From positions 1-5,383 of the forward strand of contig JAJRBP010000159.1 of the NCBI GenBank assembly GCA_028679405.1: a stretch of 5,383 nt of DNA. The letters run 5' to 3'. The DNA comes from Methanoregulaceae archaeon. Lineage in GTDB: Archaea > Halobacteriota > Methanomicrobia > Methanomicrobiales > Methanospirillaceae. A program made the position numbers and the translations under genes. Below, piece by piece: positions 1 through 5,383 of the stretch. The first letter of the stretch is position 1. Each line of letters opens with the position of its first letter. The notes under the pieces are model-generated. The model was given only the letters and a program-made list of their open reading frames with translations, did no database searches and was not told the origin of the DNA.

Positions 1-679
1 GGACTCCCGAAGGCGCCGGCGATGCCATGCTCTTGTGGCCCGACCCGACCACGAAGTCTGCCCCGAGCGCCTTTCCATCCACCGGCATGATCCCGACGGT
101 GTAGGCGCCGTTGTAGAGCCCCGGGATGTTGTACTGGTGCGCTGCACGGATGATACCGGCCACCTCGTGCTCGTTTCCGAACTGGTAATCGAAGTGGTCT
201 ATGAAGAGGAGGACCGGGGGCCTGCGAAACTCCCTCTGGACAGATTCGATCTTTTCAGCCGCAGCATCAGCAGTAATAAGGTTTCCATCCGATTTCGGGA
301 CCTCGAGCATCACCCCCCCTGCCTCCTCGACCGCGAGGACTGAAGTGTAATGGGAGAGCGCGGTGAGGAGGACAGGGTCTCCTTTCTCCACGTAGGTATT
401 CGCGACCGCCTGGAAACCGCGTCTCGCCCCGGGGACGACACGGGCCACGTCCATTCCCACGAATGCTGCAAGATCCCGGTGGAAGACATCGAGGGCTGGG
501 GCCTTGATCTGGTCGAGCCTGAACGGTTTCCTGCAGTTGTCGCAGACCGAGTACCCGTCGCCCCATGCGATGACCGCTTTCATCGCATCAGCGGTGAGCC
601 TCCCTCCTGCCTGGATGGGGTCGATATTGATCAGGAGCTCGTCCACCTCGCGGGTCTCGATCTCCCCCGCGCACTTCAC
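1..679 (-). CDS. pscS: Sep-tRNA:Cys-tRNA synthase (SepCysS), 3' end cut by window edge
   Basis: This PLP enzyme converts O-phosphoseryl-tRNA(Cys), made by SepRS, into Cys-tRNA(Cys) using a sulfur donor. It is the methanogen route to Cys-tRNA and cysteine. The 226 visible residues read without a stop from a GTG start to the left edge. Family hallmarks are NIDPIQAGG at about 18-26, the VCDNC motif with C46 and C49 (matching the conserved sulfur-carrying cysteine pair), ARVVPGARRGFQAV at about 79-92, NGAYTVG at 190-196, and GSGHKSMAS at 212-220, where K216 is the expected PLP Schiff-base lysine. The family is roughly 380-400 residues long, so the C-terminal 40 percent, including a third catalytic cysteine, lies outside. 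The GTG start is chosen because GAGGAG stands 8 nt upstream and because it forms a GTGA overlap with the stop of the preceding small gene. I see no disruption in the visible part. The identification is made from remembered family motifs. Confidence 0.95.
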   Translation of the reverse strand, partial: MKCAGEIETREVDELLINIDPIQAGGRLTADAMKAVIAWGDGYSVCDNCRKPFRLDQIKAPALDVFHRDLAAFVGMDVARVVPGARRGFQAVANTYVEKGDPVLLTALSHYTSVLAVEEAGGVMLEVPKSDGNLITADAAAEKIESVQREFRRPPVLLFIDHFDYQFGNEHEVAGIIRAAHQYNIPGLYNGAYTVGIMPVDGKALGADFVVGSGHKSMASPAPSGV

Positions 680-870
680 CTGATCAGCTCCTCTTTGAGA
701 ATAATGACCTGCTGTTCGAGATCGCGGATGAGCCGCTCGGCCTCGGAGCGCTGGTCCGGGTCGAGTTCGTGAGCCGGGGCGGTCGCCCTGAGGAGGACCC
801 GGAGGTCGGTAAGAGAAAACATCGCCTGGAAAACGGAATCTACCACGCGTCTGGGCACGGGATTCACCAT
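676..870 (-). CDS. small helical protein, probable truncated SepCysE-like scaffold
   Basis: This encodes 64 residues with no signal peptide or membrane segment. Two helical stretches are apparent: an amphipathic one at about 9-29 (VVDSVFQAMFSLTDLRVLLR) and a charged, heptad-like one at about 38-63 ending in LEQQVIILKEELIR, which could form a coiled coil. Its stop overlaps the SepCysS GTG start by 4 nt, so translation of the two is probably coupled. In class I methanogens the larger SepCysE protein bridges SepRS and SepCysS. C-terminally truncated SepCysE homologues are known fused to, or genetically coupled with, SepCysS in other archaea. Position, size and helical character make that the best reading here, but I recognise no diagnostic residue, so the assignment is inferred from context. 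The first ATG is preferred because a TATA-like element lies just upstream. An ATG at residue 17 is a possible alternative. Neither has a clear Shine-Dalgarno sequence, which suggests a leaderless mRNA. Confidence 0.7.
   Translation of the reverse strand: MVNPVPRRVVDSVFQAMFSLTDLRVLLRATAPAHELDPDQRSEAERLIRDLEQQVIILKEELIR
688..693 (-). promoter_or_regulatory. Ribosome binding site of SepCysS
   Basis: GAGGAG lies 8 nt before the GTG start, inside the last codons of the upstream small gene. It supports GTG as the start and argues for re-initiation after the small protein terminates, not for one fused polypeptide. Confidence 0.75.
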
Positions 871-900
871 ACTAATATCGGCCGGGCCATATTAGAGTGC
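871..900 (-). promoter_or_regulatory. Putative leaderless archaeal promoter for the small gene and pscS
   Basis: On the minus strand CTAATATG occupies about -25 to -18 relative to the ATG at 870, near the spacing expected for an archaeal TATA box if transcription begins at or very near the start codon. There is no purine-rich ribosome binding site in front of this ATG, unlike the other genes here, which fits a leaderless transcript. The remainder of the 100-bp gap (901-970) holds no gene and no T-tract terminator that I can see. Confidence 0.4.
872..895 (-). repeat. Inverted repeat over the SepCysE/SepCysS promoter
   Basis: Two perfect 7-bp arms, CTAATAT (872-878) and ATATTAG (889-895), flank a 10-bp G+C-rich centre. 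A further GGCC/GGCC match (880-883 with 885-888) can form if one base is bulged. The dyad runs from 2 to 25 nt upstream of the ATG at 870, so it covers the presumed TATA region and start site. It could be an operator for a dimeric regulator. The arms themselves provide the TATA-like sequence, so partial symmetry could also be incidental. Confidence 0.55.
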
Positions 901-970
901 TGACTAGTGACTCCTGTTCAGGTCTCCGCGAACCATGGTCCACAGGGGAGATCTGTGATCAATTGGCATT

Positions 971-1777
971 CTATACCGTTTCAAGAACAATATTCACTTT
1001 TTTCACTGTAATATTGACAGGGATGGTGTAGTTCACAACGGTAACGGTCTTTGGAATCGTGCCATTGAATGGAGCCGAAGTATCGAACCTCTCGTACGAG
1101 AGATTGGTGCATCCTGTGAAATATTCCCTGGTAACATCAGAATCGAGCGAGATTCTGGCCATCCCGTTTCCGCTGGTGACATTGGCGGGCCCGGCGGACA
1201 GGGAAACGGTATCGATCGAGATATCGGATCCGTTGTCCGAATACACTGCAACAAGATCGTTGACGAATTCCGCAGCCCTTTCCCTGAGCTCGTCCTGGGA
1301 GACGTACTGGAGGGGTGCCGACCTCACCCCCTTGGTCGTGACGACGTAGCCATTCTGCCAGGTATACCCCTGATCGATCCAGAAATTGTTCGATGGCTGG
1401 TACGAGAGGTTTACCAGCGTACTATCGAACCTGTGTTCGACAGAGCCGCCTGTCGTGACGATGAGGGCAAAGGTGTCGTTCTCAATGATTCGTATTGTGC
1501 CCGATGATTCCAGCGGGTTCAGGAGAAACGCACCGCCTCCGAGACGTACCTGTTCCGAAAGTGTACCACCACGTCCGGACTGCTTTCCGGCGAGAATTGC
1601 ATTATCTACGTCCGAGGAAAATCTCATGATCCCTGTTTCCACCTCCCTGAGGTGGCCGATTTCGGCCTGCTGTTTGAGGGCAGGCAGGTATGTCGTCATG
1701 TAGACCGAGAAGAAGGTCACGCCGACTGCGAGAATGAGCATGACACCAATAACCGGTGCTATCGCCCTGTCGTTCAT
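971..1777 (-). CDS. Large archaeal type IV pilin-like surface protein, sequon-rich
   Basis: This 268-residue protein has a short class III (prepilin) signal. After MNDR comes AIAPVIGVMLILAVGV, close to the AVSPVIGVML pattern of archaeal pilins, with likely cleavage after R4 and a hydrophobic assembly helix to about residue 32. The rest looks like an extracellular, mostly beta-rich domain with a helical stretch near 160-180. It has eight N-X-S/T sequons (N100, N123, N182, N199, N225, N238, N249, N255), five of them in the last 70 residues, which suggests N-glycosylation on the cell surface. There is one cysteine (C223). It follows the smaller pilin by 3 nt with a strong GGAGG site, so it belongs to the pilus operon and is probably its last gene. 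It is larger than many pilins and could be a minor pilin, tip adhesin or pseudopilin. I do not recognise the C-terminal domain. By eye the gene is less G+C-rich than the ATPase gene. Confidence 0.8.
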   Translation of the reverse strand: MNDRAIAPVIGVMLILAVGVTFFSVYMTTYLPALKQQAEIGHLREVETGIMRFSSDVDNAILAGKQSGRGGTLSEQVRLGGGAFLLNPLESSGTIRIIENDTFALIVTTGGSVEHRFDSTLVNLSYQPSNNFWIDQGYTWQNGYVVTTKGVRSAPLQYVSQDELRERAAEFVNDLVAVYSDNGSDISIDTVSLSAGPANVTSGNGMARISLDSDVTREYFTGCTNLSYERFDTSAPFNGTIPKTVTVVNYTIPVNITVKKVNIVLETV

Positions 1778-1780
1778 GGT

Positions 1781-2230
1781 TTAGATCCTCCCCGTAAAAA
1801 TGACTGCATGGGGGGTCGAGACCCTCACTGTTCTGAGATCCGGGGGGATACAGCCGGTCTCGTTTGTTACCCTGAGAGAATCGCCCAGATCGAAGACTTC
1901 AGGATCCCCGGCCGGGATAATCTGCACTCCGGGGCTTTCCACCTTGAGAAGGGTGACATAGTCCTGTTCCCCGCCGATAGCGTTCTCGAGAACGATCGAG
2001 AGATCGGACGACCGTACAAGATCCCCGCCCTTGTGGTAGAGATTGAGGACATTCTGACCGGGGTCCGCCGGATTTTCTTGATACCGTATCATGATCGTCA
2101 CGCTCGGGTCCCGCGGCTCGGGGAGGTAATTGCTCACCGAGGCTGAGAAGATCCCGAGGAGGATGAGCACCATCGCGAGCATGAGCATTTCCCCGACGAT
2201 TTCGGAAACCGCGTTATCATCCCCCATCAT
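1781..2230 (-). CDS. Archaeal type IV pilin (Pilin_N/DUF1628-like)
   Basis: This 149-residue exported filament subunit has a class III signal: after MMGDDN comes AVSEIVGEMLMLAMVLILLGIF, with probable cleavage before A7 and a membrane/assembly helix to about residue 36. The mature domain carries NVLNLYHKGGDLV at about 60-72 followed by SSDLSIVL. This matches the H-K-G-G-D then s-D-L pattern I know from the archaeal Pilin_N (DUF1628) family. There is one sequon (N123, NET) and one cysteine (C127). Two adjacent ATGs are possible; GGGAG lies 7 nt from the first and 10 nt from the second, so the leader is five or six residues. The gene is 11 nt downstream of the platform protein gene, so the cluster's ATPase and platform protein very probably assemble it. 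It could be a major pilin or a pseudopilin; the sequence does not decide. Confidence 0.85.
   Translation of the reverse strand: MMGDDNAVSEIVGEMLMLAMVLILLGIFSASVSNYLPEPRDPSVTIMIRYQENPADPGQNVLNLYHKGGDLVRSSDLSIVLENAIGGEQDYVTLLKVESPGVQIIPAGDPEVFDLGDSLRVTNETGCIPPDLRTVRVSTPHAVIFTGRI
1787..1793 (-). promoter_or_regulatory. Ribosome binding site of the large pilin-like gene
   Basis: GGGGAGG lies 9 nt before the ATG at 1777 and inside the last codons of the preceding pilin gene. It fixes the start at MNDRAIAP, giving a four-residue leader before the presumed cleavage site. Confidence 0.75.
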
Positions 2231-2237
2231 TCACTCA

Positions 2238-2242
2238 CTCCC
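2238..2242 (-). promoter_or_regulatory. Ribosome binding site of the small pilin gene
   Basis: GGGAG lies 7 nt before the ATG at 2230 (10 nt before the second ATG at 2227). It overlaps the final base of the upstream gene's TAG stop codon, which points to translational coupling. Confidence 0.6.
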
Positions 2243-4062
2243 TAGAGGATCACCACGAAAACGAAGAGCGTCATCGCGAGCATGAGCATCGAGTGCTTAA
2301 ATCCGCTGAAGATGCTTCCTGCCGAGAGTTGTCCGGCCATGACCCCGGAGAAAAGCCCGAGGATGATCCCGATCCTGAACATGTCCTGTGTGTTCCCAGA
2401 GATGTCTATGGTCGTATGGAGTTTCTCGAATGAAGAGACGAAGGAGACGTTGAGCTGGTATGCGGTATAGAGAAAGATGGCGAACGAGAGGTACACGATC
2501 ATGACGTATGCGAACGAGACGGTGGTCCGTTCCTTCTTCAGGTTAAGGTAGTGCTCCATATCTCCGATCGCGATCACAAGGACTTCGCGTATCGAGTGGG
2601 TCACCTCGCTCGCCCGGACAAGGAGGGAGATTGCGCGTTTGATCGTCACCACCCCTATCCGCTCCTCCATGCGGACGAGCGCTCTCGAAACATTCGATCC
2701 CCACCTGACTTCCTTGTCAACCATCCTGAGTTCCGAACTGAGCAGCCCGAGTTTCGAACCTGATATCAGGTTCACCGCCCCCTGCAGGGTAATCCCTATA
2801 TCCTTGAGGTCGGCAAGTTCCCGAAGGAACGCCGGAATTTCCGCTTCGATATGGTTCACGTACCTCTTACGTACCTCGAAGGCGATCGAAAACGGGATCA
2901 GGAGGGCGATCGCGAGAATGCTGATGAAGATCTCCAGGCGGTATCCTGCCGGGAGGAAGGGATCGATGTATCCTCCGGTGTAAAGAAGGGTACAAATGGA
3001 TCCCGTAACTGCTGTCATCCCCAGCGCGTATCTGAAGTCGGATACGTAATGCCTGAGAGGGTGCCGCAATACGTCCCTGATCTTCAGGGCTCTCCGTCTC
3101 TGTTCGATCGCTTTCCTGAACAATCCTTCATGGATACCCGCCCTCTGCGGAAGACCGGGGACGCCGGTCCCGTACTCCTGCTCGCGTACCTCCCGCCTGA
3201 CAATCTCGTACTGTTCTGCCGGCATGACGAGGGAAATGACCCAGATCATACCACCCGCTCCGAGCGGAAGGCCTACGAGGAAGAAAGGCATGAGCGCGGA
3301 GAGTCCGGCCTGGCCGCTCATGTTCTCGGCGACCATCATGATGATCACGGCGATAGGTGCGGCCACGAACGCGGTGACATAGACCTCAGCCATGATCTCA
3401 AGGGTCTTTAAGCCGGTTTCCATCTCCCTTGCCGCGCTCTCCCTGTAATGCGAGGAACGTGAGGCAAGGAACGCGGTAACATCGCCTCCGCTCTCAAACA
3501 TGAGCACCAGGTCGTCGAGAAGTTTTTTCAGGTTCTCGGAAGGAGTGATGCGCCCGAGGTTGCGCATCGCGGTCAGGACGTCGTCGCCGAACACCTCAAC
3601 GTCCCGGACGATCATGCCGAATTCCCGCGAGACCTCGCGGTACAACTCAGACTGCTCGTACACGCTCCGGATGATGTTGTACAGCGTCAGTGTCCCGGAG
3701 AGCGCCTGCATGTAGGTGATTGCATAGGGCAGGTCAAGGTCTATCCTGGTCTTCCTTCCCCGTGCGACCAGTGAAGGCTGGAAAAATAGCAGCATGGCTA
3801 CCGCCGCGACAGGGGCTGCTGCAATGACCACGTCCTGGACAAGCGGCGGGAGCGGGTTAAGGATGGTGAAGCGGATGGAGAGCACGCGGAGCAGGACGAC
3901 CAGGAGAAGGACGGCAAGAGTCGTGACACCGATCTGCACCGCGGCAAACCGTAAGTACTCCCTGTACGTCTTTCCTGTATGTGCAGCCCTGAGTGTCCGG
4001 GAGAAAGACTCCCTGTCTGCGAGCCGATTCACGATGGTCTGCGGCCGATTACCCGTCTGCAT
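2242..4062 (-). CDS. Type II/IV secretion platform protein, tandem GspF/TadC (ArlJ/PilC-like)
   Basis: This 606-residue polytopic membrane protein is expected to form the inner platform of a type IV pilus-like machine, working with the ATPase encoded just upstream. I see about nine hydrophobic segments: 39-61, 75-95, 227-246, 256-280, 343-361, 376-395, 514-535, 562-582 and 588-606. Two soluble helical regions (about 105-225 and 400-512) correspond to two T2SSF/TadC domains. The first has DLPYAITYMQALSGTLTLYN and the second EIPAFLRELADLKDIGITL, related D/E-x-P-x3 openings that suggest internal duplication. The length is close to archaellum ArlJ and archaeal PilC proteins. The start at 4062 has GGAG 9 nt upstream and overlaps the ATPase gene by 14 nt. 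There is no archaellum accessory gene in view, so a pilus or secretion system is preferred over an archaellum, although the window cannot exclude one. Confidence 0.9.
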   Translation of the reverse strand: MQTGNRPQTIVNRLADRESFSRTLRAAHTGKTYREYLRFAAVQIGVTTLAVLLLVVLLRVLSIRFTILNPLPPLVQDVVIAAAPVAAVAMLLFFQPSLVARGRKTRIDLDLPYAITYMQALSGTLTLYNIIRSVYEQSELYREVSREFGMIVRDVEVFGDDVLTAMRNLGRITPSENLKKLLDDLVLMFESGGDVTAFLASRSSHYRESAAREMETGLKTLEIMAEVYVTAFVAAPIAVIIMMVAENMSGQAGLSALMPFFLVGLPLGAGGMIWVISLVMPAEQYEIVRREVREQEYGTGVPGLPQRAGIHEGLFRKAIEQRRRALKIRDVLRHPLRHYVSDFRYALGMTAVTGSICTLLYTGGYIDPFLPAGYRLEIFISILAIALLIPFSIAFEVRKRYVNHIEAEIPAFLRELADLKDIGITLQGAVNLISGSKLGLLSSELRMVDKEVRWGSNVSRALVRMEERIGVVTIKRAISLLVRASEVTHSIREVLVIAIGDMEHYLNLKKERTTVSFAYVMIVYLSFAIFLYTAYQLNVSFVSSFEKLHTTIDISGNTQDMFRIGIILGLFSGVMAGQLSAGSIFSGFKHSMLMLAMTLFVFVVIL

Positions 4063-5383
4063 GTCCCGTCTCTCCGTTTTCGTCCGCAGAACTGCGATCC
4101 ACGAGACGCATGAGGTTGAATAGCCTGGTGATCTCCTCCCCCCGGGTCACCCGGTGCCTGGCCATCTGGCCGAGCATGTGAGCACGCGCGGACAGCTGTT
4201 CTTCAGCGGTCTCCCTGGTCCAGCCACGGGAGTACGCAATCGAATCGAGGACTTTCGACCGCGAGAAGAGGCGTTCGAACCGGTCGGTAACAGGGTTCCA
4301 CTGGTAGAGCGGGCAGCAGCGGATCACGTCCGACCTGTCGACCGAGATCTCTGAAAGGACCCTGCATCTGCGTACCGCCCGGCCTTTCCTGTACTGGAGC
4401 AGCTGGACGACCATCAGGTCGAGTGCCCCGAACATGGAACGGGGTACGTTTATCGGGGGGTTGATCAGCCGGTTGATCGACTCCTCCTCGCTTCCCGCGT
4501 GAAGCGTGGAGTACGTGGTATGCCCGGTGTTCATCGCCTGGAACAGTGTCTGGGCCTCCCCGCCCCGGACCTCTCCGACGATGATGTACTCAGGCCTCTG
4601 CCGGAGCGAGGCCTTCAGGAGGGAGAAGAGGTCGATATCCCCTTTTGTCGAGCTGCCCTGCGTGTCCCGGGTCTTCGTGGGGAGCCAGTTCCTGTGGGGA
4701 AGCTGGATCTCCCTGGTGTCTTCGAGCGAGACGATCTTCGACGTCAGCGGGATGAAGTTGGAGATAGCGTTCATTGTCGAGGTCTTTCCGCTCGCGGTCC
4801 CTCCGACTACGATCATGCTCTTCCGGTGCTCGACCGCGAGCCAGATGAACGCGAGGATCTCGGGGCTGTAGGTCCCGTAGTTGATAAGGTCGACCGGGGT
4901 CATCGGTTCTTTCTTGAACCTGCGGATGGTGAATGAGCTGCCCCTCGAAGACACCACGTCCGTATAGGTCATCTGGACCCTCGATCCGTCCTGCAGGGGT
5001 GCATCGAGCAGGGGGGAGGCGATCGAGATCTGCTTGTCCGCCTTCTGCGCGAGCTTGAGAATATACCGGTTCAAATCTCCCGGAATGAATGAAACGGAGG
5101 TGGGTATGGACCCGAACCTGGTGTGGTATATGTATACCGGGAGTTCCGGGCCGTTGCAGCTTATGTCCTCGATCCCCGGGTCGTGCATCAGCGGGTCAAC
5201 CGGCCCGTATCCCTGGAGGTTCCTCATGAGATAATACAGGAGGACCGGGATGCGTTCTTCGGGATACCCGGGCACAAACTGTTCCGCACCCCTGCGTACC
5301 GCCTCCTCGTCGAGCACCCGGCCTTCGGTTCCCTCCACCCTGTCGTAGACCAGCGTATCCCTCATGTAGTCGTTGATCTCCTC
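4049..5383 (-). CDS. Type II/IV secretion system ATPase (GspE/ArlI/CpaF-like), 5' end cut by window edge
   Basis: This is a cytoplasmic hexameric ATPase that powers pilus assembly or secretion. The window shows 444 residues up to the TAA stop. The frame stays open to the right edge (EEINDY before the first visible ATG at 5365), so that ATG is internal and the N-terminal part is missing. Numbering from the edge, the visible N2-like domain includes GYGPVDPLMHDPGIEDISCNG at about 58-78. Walker A is GGTASGKT at 194-201 (K200), the Asp box is SLEDTREIQLP at about 219-229, the Walker B-like segment is IIVGEVRGGEA at 267-277 (E271), and the His box is GHTTYSTLHAG with H288 and H295. All catalytic motifs look intact. 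The C-terminal 100 residues are basic and helical, as in archaeal members. The gene overlaps the platform protein gene, the usual ATPase-platform pairing. PilB-like, ArlI-like or secretion roles cannot be separated from this part alone. Confidence 0.93.
   Translation of the reverse strand, partial: EEINDYMRDTLVYDRVEGTEGRVLDEEAVRRGAEQFVPGYPEERIPVLLYYLMRNLQGYGPVDPLMHDPGIEDISCNGPELPVYIYHTRFGSIPTSVSFIPGDLNRYILKLAQKADKQISIASPLLDAPLQDGSRVQMTYTDVVSSRGSSFTIRRFKKEPMTPVDLINYGTYSPEILAFIWLAVEHRKSMIVVGGTASGKTSTMNAISNFIPLTSKIVSLEDTREIQLPHRNWLPTKTRDTQGSSTKGDIDLFSLLKASLRQRPEYIIVGEVRGGEAQTLFQAMNTGHTTYSTLHAGSEEESINRLINPPINVPRSMFGALDLMVVQLLQYRKGRAVRRCRVLSEISVDRSDVIRCCPLYQWNPVTDRFERLFSRSKVLDSIAYSRGWTRETAEEQLSARAHMLGQMARHRVTRGEEITRLFNLMRLVDRSSADENGETGHADG
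4072..4075 (-). promoter_or_regulatory. Ribosome binding site of the platform protein gene
   Basis: GGAG lies 9 nt before the ATG at 4062, inside the end of the ATPase gene. It supports this start and thus the 14-nt overlap between the two coding regions. Confidence 0.55.

Noticed and set aside
267..566. Minus-strand open frame of 99 codons
   Set aside because: It is in another frame of the SepCysS gene; the product is rich in R, P and G with no family features, while the SepCysS frame is continuous.
676..682. Possible frameshift breaking a single SepCysE-SepCysS fusion gene
   Set aside because: The GTGA overlap with a well-placed GAGGAG site looks like a normal coupled gene pair, so I do not call a pseudogene or sequencing error; the fused alternative is noted in the findings.
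350..772. Plus-strand open frame of 140 codons, with 35-343 next to it
   Set aside because: Both are antisense to SepCysS and the small upstream gene, whose minus-strand protein matches a known family throughout.
941..957. Hairpin CACAG-N7-CTGTG in the gap after the large pilin-like gene
   Set aside because: A 5-bp stem with no following T-tract is weak, and archaeal termination does not usually depend on such hairpins. Not called as a terminator.
1652..2146. Plus-strand open frame of 164 codons
   Set aside because: It is antisense to both pilin genes, spans their junction, and has no recognisable domain or ribosome binding site; the minus-strand pilins have clear signal peptides.
2851..3411. 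Plus-strand open frame of 186 codons
   Set aside because: It lies antisense to the platform protein gene, has a composition skewed to charged residues (R, E, D, H), and resembles no family. It is a frame shadow in G+C-rich coding DNA.
4499..4936. Plus-strand open frames of 145 and 121 codons over the ATPase core
   Set aside because: They lie opposite the Walker A, Walker B and His-box region, which is unambiguous on the minus strand; the plus-strand products look like shadows.
1..5383. Search by eye for CRISPR repeats, tRNA or rRNA genes, transposases, attachment sites and defence genes
   Set aside because: None seen. Coding capacity is almost fully used by the six minus-strand genes.

Overview
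This window looks like chromosome from a methanogenic archaeon, most likely of the order Methanomicrobiales. That placement is an inference. It rests on a clear Sep-tRNA:Cys-tRNA synthase (the methanogen route to Cys-tRNA), archaeal-type pilins with class III signal peptides, an archaeal GspE/ArlI-like ATPase paired with an ArlJ/TadC-like membrane protein, good GGAG-type ribosome binding sites, and fairly high G+C. Every gene I can support lies on the minus strand, so the order of transcription runs from high to low coordinates.

Region 5383-971 is a tightly packed four-gene pilus or secretion cluster. A type II/IV secretion ATPase (5' end outside the window) overlaps by 14 nt a 606-residue polytopic platform protein with two GspF/TadC domains. 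After 11 nt comes a 149-residue type IV pilin, and after 3 nt a 268-residue pilin-like protein rich in N-glycosylation sequons. The expected job is ATP-driven assembly of a type IV pilus-like filament: the ATPase works on the cytoplasmic face, the platform protein sits in the membrane, and the two pilins are exported subunits. No archaellum accessory gene or prepilin peptidase is visible here.

Region 970-871 is a gap of about 100 bp. It holds no gene and no obvious T-tract terminator. Next to the following gene it has a TATA-like, probably leaderless promoter overlapped by a 7-bp perfect inverted repeat.

Region 870-1 is a two-gene unit for tRNA-dependent cysteine synthesis. A 64-residue helical protein, probably a C-terminally truncated SepCysE-like scaffold, overlaps by 4 nt the start of SepCysS (pscS), whose C-terminal part lies beyond the left edge. 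SepRS, the partner that makes phosphoseryl-tRNA(Cys), is not in the window.

I see no tRNA or rRNA gene, insertion sequence, CRISPR array or defence module. The gene content fits known archaeal families. The points most worth a second look are the split SepCysE/SepCysS arrangement, the dyad over its promoter, and the sequon-rich pilin.
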